Shown here piece by piece: positions 12,101 through 23,223 of a stretch of DNA of 64,000 nucleotides. This DNA comes from Embiotoca jacksoni. Its lineage: Eukaryota; Chordata; Actinopteri; Embiotocidae. The stretch is taken from assembly GCA_022577435.1 (NCBI GenBank), contig JAKOON010000016.1, forward strand, positions 10,584,276-10,648,275. Direction: 5' to 3'. Position 1 is the first letter of the stretch. Every line of letters begins with the position of its first letter. The position numbers were made by a program, and so were the translations under genes. The notes under the pieces are model-generated. The model worked only from the letters and a program-made list of their open reading frames with translations, did no database searches and was not told where the DNA came from.

Positions 12101-15100
12101 GTGTCATTGCAATCTCAAATTGATGTACACTATTCTCTGCATACAGCTTTGAGTGCTGTAAAACACTTACTGTTCTTCTGGTTGGCCATCTTAAGGGCCA
12201 GGTTCTCCTGTCGTAGTTTGTGGTTGACCTGTTGCAGGTACTTTATGTAGTCGATGGCCTTCCTCAGTACTCCTGACTTATGCATCTGAGAGGAAAGATG
12301 TGAAGGAGGACGTGATACCTGTGACATGTATTATAATTTATGACATTAAAACAATAGTAAAGTGTTATTATCACCTTGAAATCACGAACCTTCGCATCAT
12401 TGCCCATGACCAGGTCTCTGAGCTCAACGATCTTGTCGTTGATGGAGGACCGATATCTCTTCTCGATGATGTTGTGGGTAGTCCTCCTCTCGCCCTCCTT
12501 CACTACTCCTCCCGGCCCCACTCCTCCTAATATCAACTGGCTCTGCTCCATGGCCAGCCTGGCTCCGTTCGAGCAGTGGGAGGAGCCTGGCTGGAGCTGT
12601 TTGATTGGCATCTTGTCTCCTCCTCCCATCATAACGGGGACGGTGGTCAGGATGTTGCTGCTCATCAGCGTCTGGATGTAGTACGGTAGGTTAGTGTCAG
12701 AGTGAAGTATTAACTCTGTATTATTAAATCTTTTATCCATGCTGCATACCGGGACTTGTAGGGCTGTGCTCTGGATGGGTGTTGTCAGGGTGGTGATCCC
12801 TGTGGGGCTCTGCATGGTAGACAGCACCTGTGTCCCATCTGATTTGAGCGTTGTGAGAACCAACGAGTCTGTCTTCAGAATCTGAGGCTGCTGGACCAGA
12901 ACCTGAAAGAAACACATCAAAAACATGAATTTAAGGCTTTTAAGAAATCGTTGTGTTATTAAGTCAGGTTGAATTATTAAACTAGCTATCAGCTAGTCAT
13001 CGTGTCCATAGACTCATTGATACAAGCTGTCATTACTCATCCAAGCCTGATTACAACAATGAGATTACTTACCGGTAATTGTTGCATCTGCTGTTGCATA
13101 GTGTGGACTGTGGTGGGCGCTGTGGAGAGAGTCTGGATGGTTTGAGGGGTCAGAACACGCTGGTGCTGAATGGTCACTGGTTGGAGCTGTTGTGATGTCA
13201 TGATGCTCTGCACCTGTGGCTGGAGGACTGCAGGAACGAGAGACAAAATGATGGATGATTTACGTTCAAAACACACTGCAGGCTTGACGTAGACCCGGTA
13301 CTATGGCTACAACATCAGATGATTAAAAAACAAAACAAAACAGTGTATTGTACAGTTTGTATTCAGTCAAAAGTTGACCACTAAATGCAAACAGCCTCCT
13401 ATCTTTATCTGTAGTCACCTTGGAAACCAGAAGTAGTGCTCTGATGGCAGATGACGGGGTTCTGGATGAAGCGGGACTGTCCGTTGGAGGTGATCATCAC
13501 AGTCTGGGCCGCCTGGGTCTGGATGGGCATGGGCGTCTGGCTGTGGGTCTGAACCAGGGTGTGGACCGGGAAGCTCTGGGTCTGCATGGGGATCCCCTGG
13601 GTGTGCATCTGCATTCAAATAAAAGATAAACACAGTTTGATTTCAGCTTGCATTTCTCCCTCAGAGGTGACTGAAATTTTCGTCTTTGATGTTTTAAAGT
13701 CTGTTTTAGAAAATATAATATAATAGATGTTTTGTCAATATGAATGGCGGGATAACCACTCGTGCATCACTGCAGCTGTCACAGACCCCTTTTAGAGCCA
13801 CAAAGCGACACAAAGCTAATAGAATAAGTAAAATATGCGTTATGACGCTTGTCAAACATGGCTCTTTTTTGTGACAGTACTGTCAGAAAGTTGATACCTG
13901 GATGGTGGGCTGGGCCGTCTGTTGGGGCTGAGGCTGGATGGGTTGGACCACCTGAGGCCTTGGCTGGAGGAGCGGAGGGCTGCGGGTCACCTGCACCGAG
14001 GAGGTGTTGGTGGTTGGGGAGGGCGTCTGCACGGGAGTGAGGGGAGGGGTGAGGGGCACAGACAGCGATGACAGTGTCTTGGAGGAAGCGAGGCCAACGT
14101 TGGAGCTCTGGTAGACAACGGCGGTTGGTGTCTTTGGAGTTTGGATAGTTTGCGGGGTTTGAATGGCCGGTCGTGGGGTAGAGGCGGCGCCAACACTCTG
14201 CAGAGAGCCGGCTGGGGTCATCTGGTCCTCGAACAGGTCCGGGAAGTCCCCCACCTGATTGCTGACAAACTGCAGCATCTCTGGGTAGGAGGTGAAACAA
14301 AAAGGACGTCACAAGTCTGGACAACAAAAGAAGCTTTTTAATTGGCTCTGCCACTGATCCAATGATACAAGACATAAGAACAGACAATAAATACATCATA
14401 TGCGGTACATCTCTGCAAGTCTCTGATTTCCAAATATTAAATACCAACATATGCAATGATGAAATATTAACTTTACTTTAAAATACAGCATCACTCATCA
14501 AGAGTACTGTGTCATGTGGTGACATACTGCAACATCAACCAATGAATGAAGATGGTGACTTGATTGCCTTCAAGGTCCGTCCTTGGCTACCAACCAATGC
14601 AACAATAATATACTGTATATATGGCTTTGCCGAGTGTCCTTGTTTACCCAGTGCAACGCTGTTTATTGCTAACAGATAAGACAAGAAGGTCTCTGTGAAT
14701 TCCTCGGCCTGACCTTGAACTCACACATGTACACACAGGCACAGCTACTGTTGTGAATGAGTAAGCCGAAACCTTGAAACAGTGTGTGCTAATCGAACGG
14801 ACGGCCCCAGAAGAAAATCGCAAAGTAAAAGAGGACTTAGGTGAACAACCAGGCAGCCCTGACATCATGGATGGATGCCACAATCTTGAAGATAAATGCC
14901 CATGTTTTTATGTGGATGTCCAATTAGTGTTGGCTGTAAATGTTGGATCAATAAATTCTTCAATAAATTCTCTGTGTGTCTAGGAAGCAGCAGAAAAATC
15001 TGTTGTTTTTCTAGCACCAGCTCCATCATTTGACGTGTACAGAGGCGTCGATGTTGGCCCGGAGAACTGCAGGGTAATTGAGATGTATGGCAGCCAGGGG

Positions 15101-18100
15101 GCGCTCTAGATGCTGCACAGAATAAAACCACATTTTCTTTGCCATTTGTTCCCAAACTATGAGTGCAGAAGGTGTTACAGACAAAGACAGACACAGTGTT
15201 TTGGCTGACGGGGATATTCAAGCCAGAGAATAAGGGCCAAAAAAATGCAGCGGACAGAGGCCGAGCGGCGGCTGCATTAGCTGTGCGAGAGGATATGGCC
15301 CACTCGGACCATTCAGAAACTCAGCTGCCAGCAACTGGTGGTTCCTTTGCTCAAATTGGCCTCCAATGCCAATGGAAAACACATTTTTCTGCTACAATAA
15401 ATTTCACAGAGGGCCGTTTTTGTTGGATGCTTTAGCCGACAACAGCCTGGAGTAAGCTGACAACTGAAACCAGCCGAGAAGACCAGCGAGTGACTATTTA
15501 TGTCACCCAAGCAGCCGAGGGTGGTGATAGACAACAAAGGTTTTTCTCAACACAATGTGTGGTTTGTTTTTAACAGCTGTTACAGTAAATGATTAGTACA
15601 GTAGCTTCCAGATGAATAACAACCTTCTTTCCAGTCTTTTAGTTGCCGCAGATAAATTCGTCTGGCTGTAGATTGTCTTTGTCGAGTGGTACTTCAAGAG
15701 GAGAGGCTCGACAAACAGAAGGCTTTGGTGATCAGATGTCTGAAGCTCACATGCACTTCATCCTGGTACATGCAGGCGCTGACAGCACGGCTCTGCTCGC
15801 AGGAAAACACACCATAGCACACACTGAAGAATTTATTGCTTCATTTGGCAACATTCACCATCAACACTGAGGTGACATTCACATAAGTTGTGGATTTTAC
15901 CTTTAAACTCCATCTAATAGCATTCAATAATAACTGAATCCTCACCTACAGTACGGATGCAAGAATGACGTCACTTTTTACAGACGTGCTGCGTATGTTG
16001 GCCGTCAAGGTTCTGCAATACAACAACACACACTTTGTTGCCAGTTCATTCAGCCCATCTGGCTAAATCTGCAATAAAATCATCTTTTCATCTGGAGATG
16101 TTTCATTAAGAAATCATAAATAATGTTTTCCAGAGTTATTGGTTTAAATTCATGGTAATTTTGGAGGATGTTGTTTGCAGTTTAGGAGACGGGGGAGTTT
16201 TTGACATATGGTCTACCCTCACTGAGCCCAGCATTATCAAGCCTCTCCACGTGTCTCGAGTGACCACTTGTGACCGGATCTCACTTCCCTACTCTCAACA
16301 ATTAGCAAATGAACACAGACAGAAACAGGAAGAGAGGGGAGTCAAATCAACAGGCATTCAACAAAATGAGACATCTTTTCTCACTGGTGCCATTTGAATG
16401 CACCGTCTGTAAAGAAATATATTATGTATTTCATGTTTCTACTGAATGTTCAAACACAATAGTTTGCAAATGACATGGTTCAGTAGCTCATCACATCAGG
16501 TCGGGCTCTGCGCTGCAGTGGATAAATGAACTGTGTGATGTGTGTTAGAAATCACAGACGAGATCAACTAAAACATCTGAAACAAGCATCACAGAGCAGC
16601 CTGCGTTTTAAATCCCTAAACAGCTGCTTTAATGTTGCGAGTTTGCAGGTAAATCTTTTGTTCCTTCTGTACACGTCAGCTGCACTCGGCAGAATCACAG
16701 ATTTTTTTTCTGGTAACAAATATATAAAAGAAGAGCACCTGAGATCTTCAGGTGTAAGAACTGCTTGAGTGGAGATAAAAACAAAACAAACAAAAAAACA
16801 CCCAAAACTAACAAAGCTGCTGTAACGTGGAACATCGGCACCGAAAGCTGCATTCAATATTTCTACTGATTATTCAGAGGACGTCAGTTGAGTCGGTGGT
16901 CCTTCAGTGTGGTCATGGTTGCAACTGCATCACACACTGCTACAGAATTTGGTCCTGCGTGTCCCAGACCAGTGGTGGTCTGAGCGGATCAGATCTCAAT
17001 GCGTCCTGGTTACGGTCACACTTGTAATTAGAGCTGATCATGTGTGATCGGATCTTCCAGGAAGGACGTTAAGGTCAAATATGAACAGTCTCACAGATAT
17101 AAACGGGTTAATTATGAACTTTCCATGTTCACTTTAATGATACGGAGTATAGTGTTTCAAAATTCACTCTCCTCCCCATAATAACCCCGAATCTAATGAA
17201 ATACGTCATTATCACAGTATAAAACTACATACACTAAGATTAAATAATTTGGTTACATGTCTTGTCTACTTTAATTTCTTCACAGGTAAGAGAATAATCC
17301 AGTTTGCCAAAGAAGTAAAAAAGTCTGTGTTCACAATTACTGAGAAAAAAACATGAGTTTCATGATCCTGCAGGACTTTGAAACTAAAACACTTTTTACA
17401 GAAAGCCCATGTGGTTGCAGCTTCCCTGATTAAACTGTCACATGTTTGCCATATTTTTTACCGCAGGTTATAGCCACAAGACATTAAACTTTAAAACAAA
17501 TGCAAAAAGGGTTGGCCTACAAGAATAAAGGCATAAAGCTGTAAAGCTGAGTTAGTAGAAAAATAAAACTCAAACATTTCAACACAGCATAGGCAACTTC
17601 CTGTCAGCTGGAGTGGTGACATCAAATGCAACAAGTCATCACAAAAAACACATTTTCATCTGCATATACAGTGTCTTTATTGTTCTGTTTTTACATAATT
17701 TCAAAGCTATAAAAATTGGCTTGGGTCCCAACATACTGACTGGCAGACCAAGACTGGCAAATCCTGGGGTGGTGGTTGGGACCGAACTGTGTATGTGGAT
17801 CCTATGATGACTGACAGGTTAGCTGTACCGGAGGCACACAGACACGATATCATCTCTTAAATTACAAATCTGATACTCATAATGGCAAAAACTAGAACAT
17901 TAAGGTTCAGTTTGCTAAAACGCAGAATTGCCAATTGGAGCTTCCATGTCCTGTCCGCAGCCTATAATAGCCAACCTGAGTCAGTGCTGAAAGGAGGCAG
18001 ATTCCCCCTTTTGCTGTTGATAGATGAACGTAATTGTAAGAGCCGCTGATGATGACGGATGCTTTGTATCGCAAAATAGGTTCTGAAAAATCACACTATG

Positions 18101-19660
18101 CAGCTTCAGCGAGTGGGTTTATAGAAGAAGCATCGCAAGTAAAGAACTACCTGCCAGCTCGGGTCCTCTGCGCTGTGTGAGGACGCGAGAGTTTAACATT
18201 AAAACAATGTGTGGTGGACATTTACCAAACTTTATGGTGCTCATCTGTTTTGTTGGAAATACTATGATATGTTCCGTTACATATAGATGATTTATTCCAT
18301 CATAATACTTGTTATGTCTCTTTTTCGGAAAGCCTGAACAAATCCTCAGAAAACCCCTTGTGAATATTCATCTTCTGTGTGTTCAGACTTCTATAACTCA
18401 AAGCCAGTAGCAGCTACGGTGATTCTGGCTGTTGGGAATAAAACGTCAGAGTGTTACCTTTCGAAGGAGATTAAACTCGTGCATGTACTACAACTGGTTC
18501 AAGACCAGCTTTCAATTTACCATAGGTATGCCTTGAATCAGCGTTTTTAAGGCAAATTTAGCAGGAACTTGAAGGCGTTAAGGAACAGACCAGAAGAGGG
18601 TAAGACATGATTTTAAATGAAAAAACGCCGCGGCAGTATTGACTGGCCTTTCTGCTCAGGAGCTTTTCCCCAGCCTGTCCTTCACATGTCACTCATACAT
18701 GCTCACTCCATGTAGGCTGACGCAGTAGACAGACTTGAACACCTCCACAGGGGGCAGGTTGTTAGAGCCAGACAGGACAAAGCGGCTCGGAGCCCCCAGA
18801 GCTTCAGACAAGCGGACACAAAGGATAAATCCATCAAAGGGGGACGGTTTCCTAGGCCACTAAGAGCAAAGAAAATAGGTTATATAACCAGGGCCTCAGT
18901 TGCTATGCGAATAATTGGGAGAGGAAGCATTTTCCAGATGAATATAGAGGCAACTGCTGATATGCCTTTAAACTTAAGGAAATGCATGTGGTTAGTCTTG
19001 AGCACAAAGGTTAAATATCTTTGGATCTTAACTTACGATATGAAACAGGCTGTGATGGCTTTGAATACATTCAGTGAACGCAACAACTCCAAATTCCTAC
19101 CAAACTGTTGGGAAGATATTGCCTACAGATTTGATTTGGAGATGCTTTCCGAATAGGAAAACTGTAGTTATCCATCATCCGCGGGCTGAATGCAGATCGA
19201 GCATTAGTCAAGAGCGGACTGTCGGTGCCGCAGCTCGCCCGTGGATTCATCAGTCAAACTGTCGTTTCTCTTTCACACAATCTGTACATTCCTCTCTTTT
19301 GACACAATGATTAAGTGGGATTATATAACCGTGGTTAGTGGGGGGTGGGAGGTGGGGGGTGGGTGGGTTGCTGTCTGCTCATTCTGTCTCAGGGCCTCAT
19401 TTAACAGGAGAATTAACACCAGATTCAGAAATGCTGTCTGTAGCATTGTCAGAATTGACCCCTATTGTTTTACATTGTCTTGTTAATAACACTTGTGTTG
19501 TATGTTGATGAGTAGATTATGTGAAATTAAGACTAATCAATTAGTACATCCCCTTAAAATTAAACTATTTTGACAATTGATTGATTGGTTTGAGTAAAAA
19601 AATTGTTAAGGGGGAAATACTAAAATTCTCAGATTCTCAGATTCCAGCCAATTAAATGTG

Positions 19661-19707
<47 letters not shown>

Positions 19708-21148
19708 AACTGTTAGTGCACTGTTGGTTGGGACAAAACAGGACATTTGAGGCTGCACTTCAGGCCTTAGGAAACACTGGTTGACATATTTAATAATTTA
19801 CTGTCACAATTGGTCGAATCATGGAGAATATAATGGACACATGAATCCATAACAATAATTAAAAAAAAGTTTGTTAGTTGCAGCCCTAGTAAAAGTCCAT
19901 CAACCACCATGGCCAGTCGACAAAAAGAAAGATTAATGTCCTGAAACCAAATGTCATCCTACAGAGACACAGACACAGAGACACAGACACAGACACAGAG
20001 ACACAGACACAGACACAGAGACACAGACACACAGATTTGTCAGTCCGGTCTGGTGACTTAGCATTCAGTAAAATTCCACCCTAATGGAAATCTGGTGACT
20101 CTGCGCTGGCCCGGGTTACACCAAAAGCCCCGTCCTTTCACTGCGTGCCAAAGGGTGAAGCTTGTTTTGATAACAGGGAGTCTGGTTCAGGGATGCTGTT
20201 TGTTCACTGTGGTACCAGCCTGCAGAGTGCACAACTGGAGCTGCTCCCACAAATATTTCTCGAATTAGTTCTATGGAACAAGCTTGGAAAAGATGCATCT
20301 TTTAGAAAACAAAAATTAAAATGGATATAAAAAAAAAAAAAAAAAAAAAAAAAATCAACAGCGCTGTTTCTAAACGTTCATTTTATGGCTCTGAGCACAC
20401 AGTAATAACACAGTTATGCTGGGTGAGTAAGTTACACTGGTGTTTCCCCTCATATGCAGCTTCCTGGTGAATGACACCTCTCACTGACACCCACCTCTGC
20501 CTCATGGAAAAAAAAAAAAAGAGACACCGCAAACAACTGTGACTTTTTTTTTTTTTTAACTTTTACATTGGAGGCTGACTCACGCAGGACTAATAATACC
20601 TACAGATGCAATAATAAAAGCTTAGAATATCACTGACTGTGTAAATAATGGAGTTGAAAAGGCTATATGAACACACAGCTTCTCAAATGTATAACCTGCA
20701 AATAGAGAGTTGATGTCCTGATTGGCAAAGCACACATTTAGTGGAAAGAGAAAAAAAAAAAAAAAAAAAAAAAATCTAAATATGTATTTTTCTATTACAT
20801 ATTTAAATAAACCTAAAATAAATCTTTTTTTTTTAATTTTTTTTATGTCGTTTAAATACCGGGAGCTGTAAGGACTATTAAATACTGTTTACTTTGAAAA
20901 CTAAACTTTGTGTGTTGTGCATAAATCACAGACAAAGCTGCTGCTCAGCAGGACCAGCATCAGTTATCAGACTTAAAACGGAAACAGACCGACACGGAAG
21001 AAACAACATCCGTCACCGCTGTTTAAACCATCGACACTTTCTTCTCACCGTCAATGTCCCCCAAGGTGAATTCGTCCCCTAATTCCGCTAACGTCGGGTC
21101 CATGGTGTCCATGGTGGAGATGTAGTCTCCGGTGTCCATCCTGTCCAT
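6185..21148 (-). CDS. srebf2: Sterol regulatory element-binding protein 2
   Basis: Twenty exons join in phase: 21049-21148, 13898-14280, 13419-13608, 13073-13227, 12750-12902, 12390-12671, 12171-12285, 11931-12082, 11437-11641, 11095-11270, 10396-10645, 10106-10275, 9840-10011, 9505-9622, 9266-9375, 8675-8795, 8339-8510, 7549-7725, 6568-6679 and 6185-6402 (3531 nt, 1176 aa; human 1141). In order: an acidic N-terminus (LAELGDEFTLGDID), Gln/Pro/Thr-rich activation region, bHLH-zipper at about 388-459 with SREBP-type HNIIEKRYR, then MSPPASDSGS. MDRSRLLLC (524-532) is the site-2 protease motif at the first membrane segment. A luminal loop with RTLV (566-569, possible site-1 protease site) follows, then a second membrane segment and the SCAP-binding regulatory domain ending SGGTTIAAS. 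An ER-held factor released by Golgi proteolysis when sterols fall, it activates cholesterol genes. SREBF2 rather than SREBF1 is chosen from MHKSGVLRKAIDYIKYLQQ and the C-terminus. Confidence 0.97.
7944..8018 (-). ncRNA. mir33: mir-33 microRNA precursor
   Basis: On the minus strand, positions 8011-7991 spell the mature miR-33 (GTGCATTGTAGTTGCATTGC plus a final A), identical to the vertebrate miR-33a sequence as I know it. About 18 bases later a complementary star arm (7972-7951, CAATGTGTCTGCAGTGCAGT) folds back, and flanking GGCTGTG/CAGAGGCC closes the stem. The hairpin lies in the srebf2 intron between exons 17 and 18 (7726-8338) in the host orientation, as in other vertebrates. Known role: it is co-transcribed with SREBF2 and represses ABCA1-type sterol export and fatty-acid oxidation genes. 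Confidence 0.97.
8073..8139. repeat. Imperfect (GT)n microsatellite
   Basis: Interrupted GT/GC dinucleotides next to mir-33 in the same srebf2 intron. Confidence 0.9.
8910..8935. repeat. (TG)13 microsatellite
   Basis: Short perfect dinucleotide run in the srebf2 intron upstream (in sense) of exon 16. Confidence 0.95.
11849..11895. repeat. (TCCTC)n microsatellite
   Basis: About nine copies of TCCTC; purine-rich GAGGA in srebf2 sense, just downstream of the exon 8 donor at 11930. Confidence 0.95.
15088..15108 (+). promoter_or_regulatory. CTCF-like binding motif
   Basis: TGGCAGCCAGGGGGCGCTCT closely matches the CTCF core (CCA.nAGGGGGCGC). It lies in srebf2 intron 1, outside any recognised repeat. 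Binding is inferred from the motif only. Confidence 0.45.
15751..15823 (-). other. Coding-like segment with splice-like edges (orphan)
   Basis: In srebf2 intron 1, same strand. An acceptor-like ttcttcag precedes a 73-base stretch open in one frame (VCYGVFSCEQSRAV then SACMYQDEVH) and followed by a consensus donor gtgagc. The YGVFS...CMY pattern is faintly like a sema-domain motif, but it is too short to assign. It may be chance. Confidence 0.2.
18707..18859 (-). other. Orphan exon-like ORF inside srebf2 intron 1
   Basis: A 153-base block is preceded by a strong acceptor (ttttctttgctcttag) and ends at a consensus donor (CATGGA|gtgagc). It is fully open in one frame for 51 codons, including PSPFDGFILCVRLSEALG and LPPVEVFKSVYCVSLHG. 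It is clearly more GC-rich, especially at third codon positions, than the surrounding AT-rich intron. If read through the donor it stops after SMYE at 18689. Joined to srebf2 exon 1 it would be read in another frame and stop after two codons, so it is not a normal srebf2 coding exon. I do not recognise the peptide. Confidence 0.35.
19338..19370 (+). other. G-rich tract with quadruplex potential
   Basis: Five or more runs of three to six G separated by one to three bases in srebf2 intron 1. Confidence 0.5.
19661..19706. repeat. (AC)11(AT)12 compound microsatellite
   Basis: Perfect AC run passing directly into a perfect AT run. Confidence 0.97.
19961..20034. repeat. 18-base minisatellite (ACAGAC/ACAGAG units)
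   Basis: About four tandem copies of an 18-base unit built from ACAGAC and ACAGAG hexamers. Confidence 0.9.
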
Positions 21149-21500
21149 CAGCGGCTCCCCTCCCCAGCTGTCACCGGAGGGTCGCGGGACCAAACAAACA
21201 AGATCCGCAGGTTCTTCCCGGGGGGAGGGCGGGGGCGTCGAAACACCTTACAAACCACCCTTAACCTGAACCCGAAAACTGCCCTTGTCCAGAAACGACC
21301 GTAAAACAAGAGTAAAGCCTCGAGAGAGGCAGACTTCTACCTCGATAAACTCATTCACACCGATTTATGTGTGAGGCGACGCCATTTTGCCCGACGCTCA
21401 TTACGTCATTCACAAACAGACTCTGTGGTTCACGGTGCGATCCGATTGGCTCAGAGGGAGCTGTCCTTGTCATGAGACCAGTCACCGTCGTCCAATGGCA
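21149..21500 (-). promoter_or_regulatory. srebf2: srebf2 promoter and 5' UTR
   Basis: GC-rich sequence upstream of the srebf2 ATG. Visible elements are a GGGAGGGCGGGGGCG Sp1-type cluster (about 21225-21240), a YY1-like GCCATTTTG (21381-21389), a CRE/ATF-like TTACGTCA (21401-21408) and CCAAT boxes on the minus strand at 21445-21449 and on the plus strand at 21492-21496. NF-Y (CCAAT) and Sp1 are known partners of SREBP feedback. A clean sterol regulatory element was not seen; TCACACCGAT at about 21355 is only a partial match. Confidence 0.55.
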
Positions 21501-22445
21501 GGGTCGTATTTACTGTGGTCTGATAGTACGTCAACCATCAGAAGCTTCTGTGTCATTTGAATAAACCGCGCCCCCTATCTTCATGAAAAGAAGACGACCT
21601 CGTCAGATAAATTTAGTCTTGGAAACAATGCTGACAACAAATAAACAAAAATAAAGTGACTTTATACAAAGATGCATTTGACAAACAAAAAGGAGAGCGC
21701 ACACTGTTATATTTCAAAGATGTATTCTGACTTTTACTTATGTTATTGTTCTTTATATTTAGATACTTTATTTTTAATATTTAATTTGTTTAATTTTTCA
21801 GAAACATTTGATTTATATTTACCGGTTTTTTTTTTTTCAACATTGGACTCTTGATTTACAGCTGAATATCTGTGTTCATAATGTTCAATTAAAAATATAT
21901 ATATATATATTTGGAAACATGGTCATTTGCAATATATATGTAATTTAATGCACTTGTAATACCACCTACACTGTGATACGCATGTTGCTCTTGCAGCTGA
22001 AAAAAAAATGCAATGTTCAAAATCAAAATTCAATTAATACAATTAAATTAGAATTAATTATGTCCAGATAGATCAACAATATTCACCAGCAGTAATTCGG
22101 GTACTTTTTGAAAAAGTATCAAAATTCTGCAAAAATACATAATAAAAAGTCATGCATTCAAAGTTATACTTATGAAGTAAATAAGTTAACTGAGTGAAGT
22201 AAATAGTTTTTATCAATGTAGACAAAAACAAAATAAATGCAGATACAAGTGTGTGTTTAATGTGTTGTTACTACAGCTACCACTGAATTACTGAATTTAA
22301 AAAGAAGCTTCAAAAAAAATCTGCCAGCAGTGCCATCTTCACTTCTTCAGAAAATGTGCTTGTGGTCATTTTCTTTTAAATGAGGCTTCATTATTCGCCG
22401 CAAAAGTAACTGTTCAACGCCAGAAGACAAGAAGTATGTCCAAAA
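21501..22445. other. Intergenic AT-rich stretch
   Basis: AT-rich sequence between the srebf2 promoter and the 3' end of the GTPase gene, with a short (AT)n run at about 21893-21910 and no supported gene. Confidence 0.6.
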
Positions 22446-22461
22446 ATACTAAAATAATGTC

Positions 22462-22467
22462 TTTATT
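22462..22467 (-). terminator. Candidate polyadenylation signal of the GIMAP-like gene
   Basis: AATAAA in sense, about 760 bases after the stop codon. Closer AATAAA matches also lie at about 22779-22795, so the 3' UTR end is uncertain. Confidence 0.4.
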
Positions 22468-23223
22468 GTGAATTTCACTGCAAAAACCATGAACAGACTG
22501 ATGAGTTGCTGCACAATTACAATAGATGAAAACAGTTGGTACTGGTTGATCCAAACCAGCGTTAATACATAAGTGCAAAACTTAAAGATACCACAGGATG
22601 TTAAACACTGCAATACAACAACCCACTGTCATCTGTCAATACTAAACCTTCAGGATTTTAAATGCTTTTTAATACTTCTGTCCATCTGTCCATTTTCAGA
22701 ACCCATTACTGCATTAACATTAAATATATTAACACACGTCACCCAGCAAACATTGTGAAAAGGTGCTTTACAGAACTGTTTATTTTCTGTTTATTGTGCT
22801 GTATTTTTTCCAAAGACCAAAAGGAAATTGTGAACCAGAAATGTTTCCAGAAGTCGATGTCATATTTTGAATTAAATGTGTGAAGACTTTGTTTGTAATC
22901 AAGAACTGAAGGGAAATAATCTCAAGACTGTGTTTAAAATTCATTCCACACATAATTATTAATGTCACTGGAGACATTCAACCTAAAACAGTTCTAACCA
23001 ACATCTAAAATTACAAATTATTTGAGTAAAGTGCAATTTCTTGTTCATTTTATGAGTATTATTGTTTTCTATTACCCTGTTATGGCTGCCAGCCGTGTAT
23101 CTTTCAGGTGGTTCACGTTTTCATTGGTAACAGTGATATCTGTCACTGAGGAAAGCTCCTGTGAAGTGTGGTGTCAAATCAGGGAAAACAAAACTACGAT
23201 CTCATCCACTGGAATACGACTCG

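Larger units (their letters stand above)
14281..21048 (-). other. srebf2: srebf2 intron 1
   Basis: The 6.8 kb first intron separates the exon encoding the acidic N-terminus from the next one. It is mostly AT-rich with poly(A) tracts (20328-20354, 20751-20774), a (AC)n(AT)n microsatellite and an 18-base minisatellite. It also contains a CTCF-like motif (15088-15108) and two GC-richer segments with coding character (15751-15823 and 18707-18859). I see no other gene in it. Confidence 0.85.

Noticed and set aside
12264..12926. A single 220-aa srebf2 exon spanning 12264-12926
   Set aside because: The open frame runs through a 78-base GT..AG intron and past the exon 6 donor. Comparison with SREBP-2 shows these parts are intronic, at least in the main isoform.
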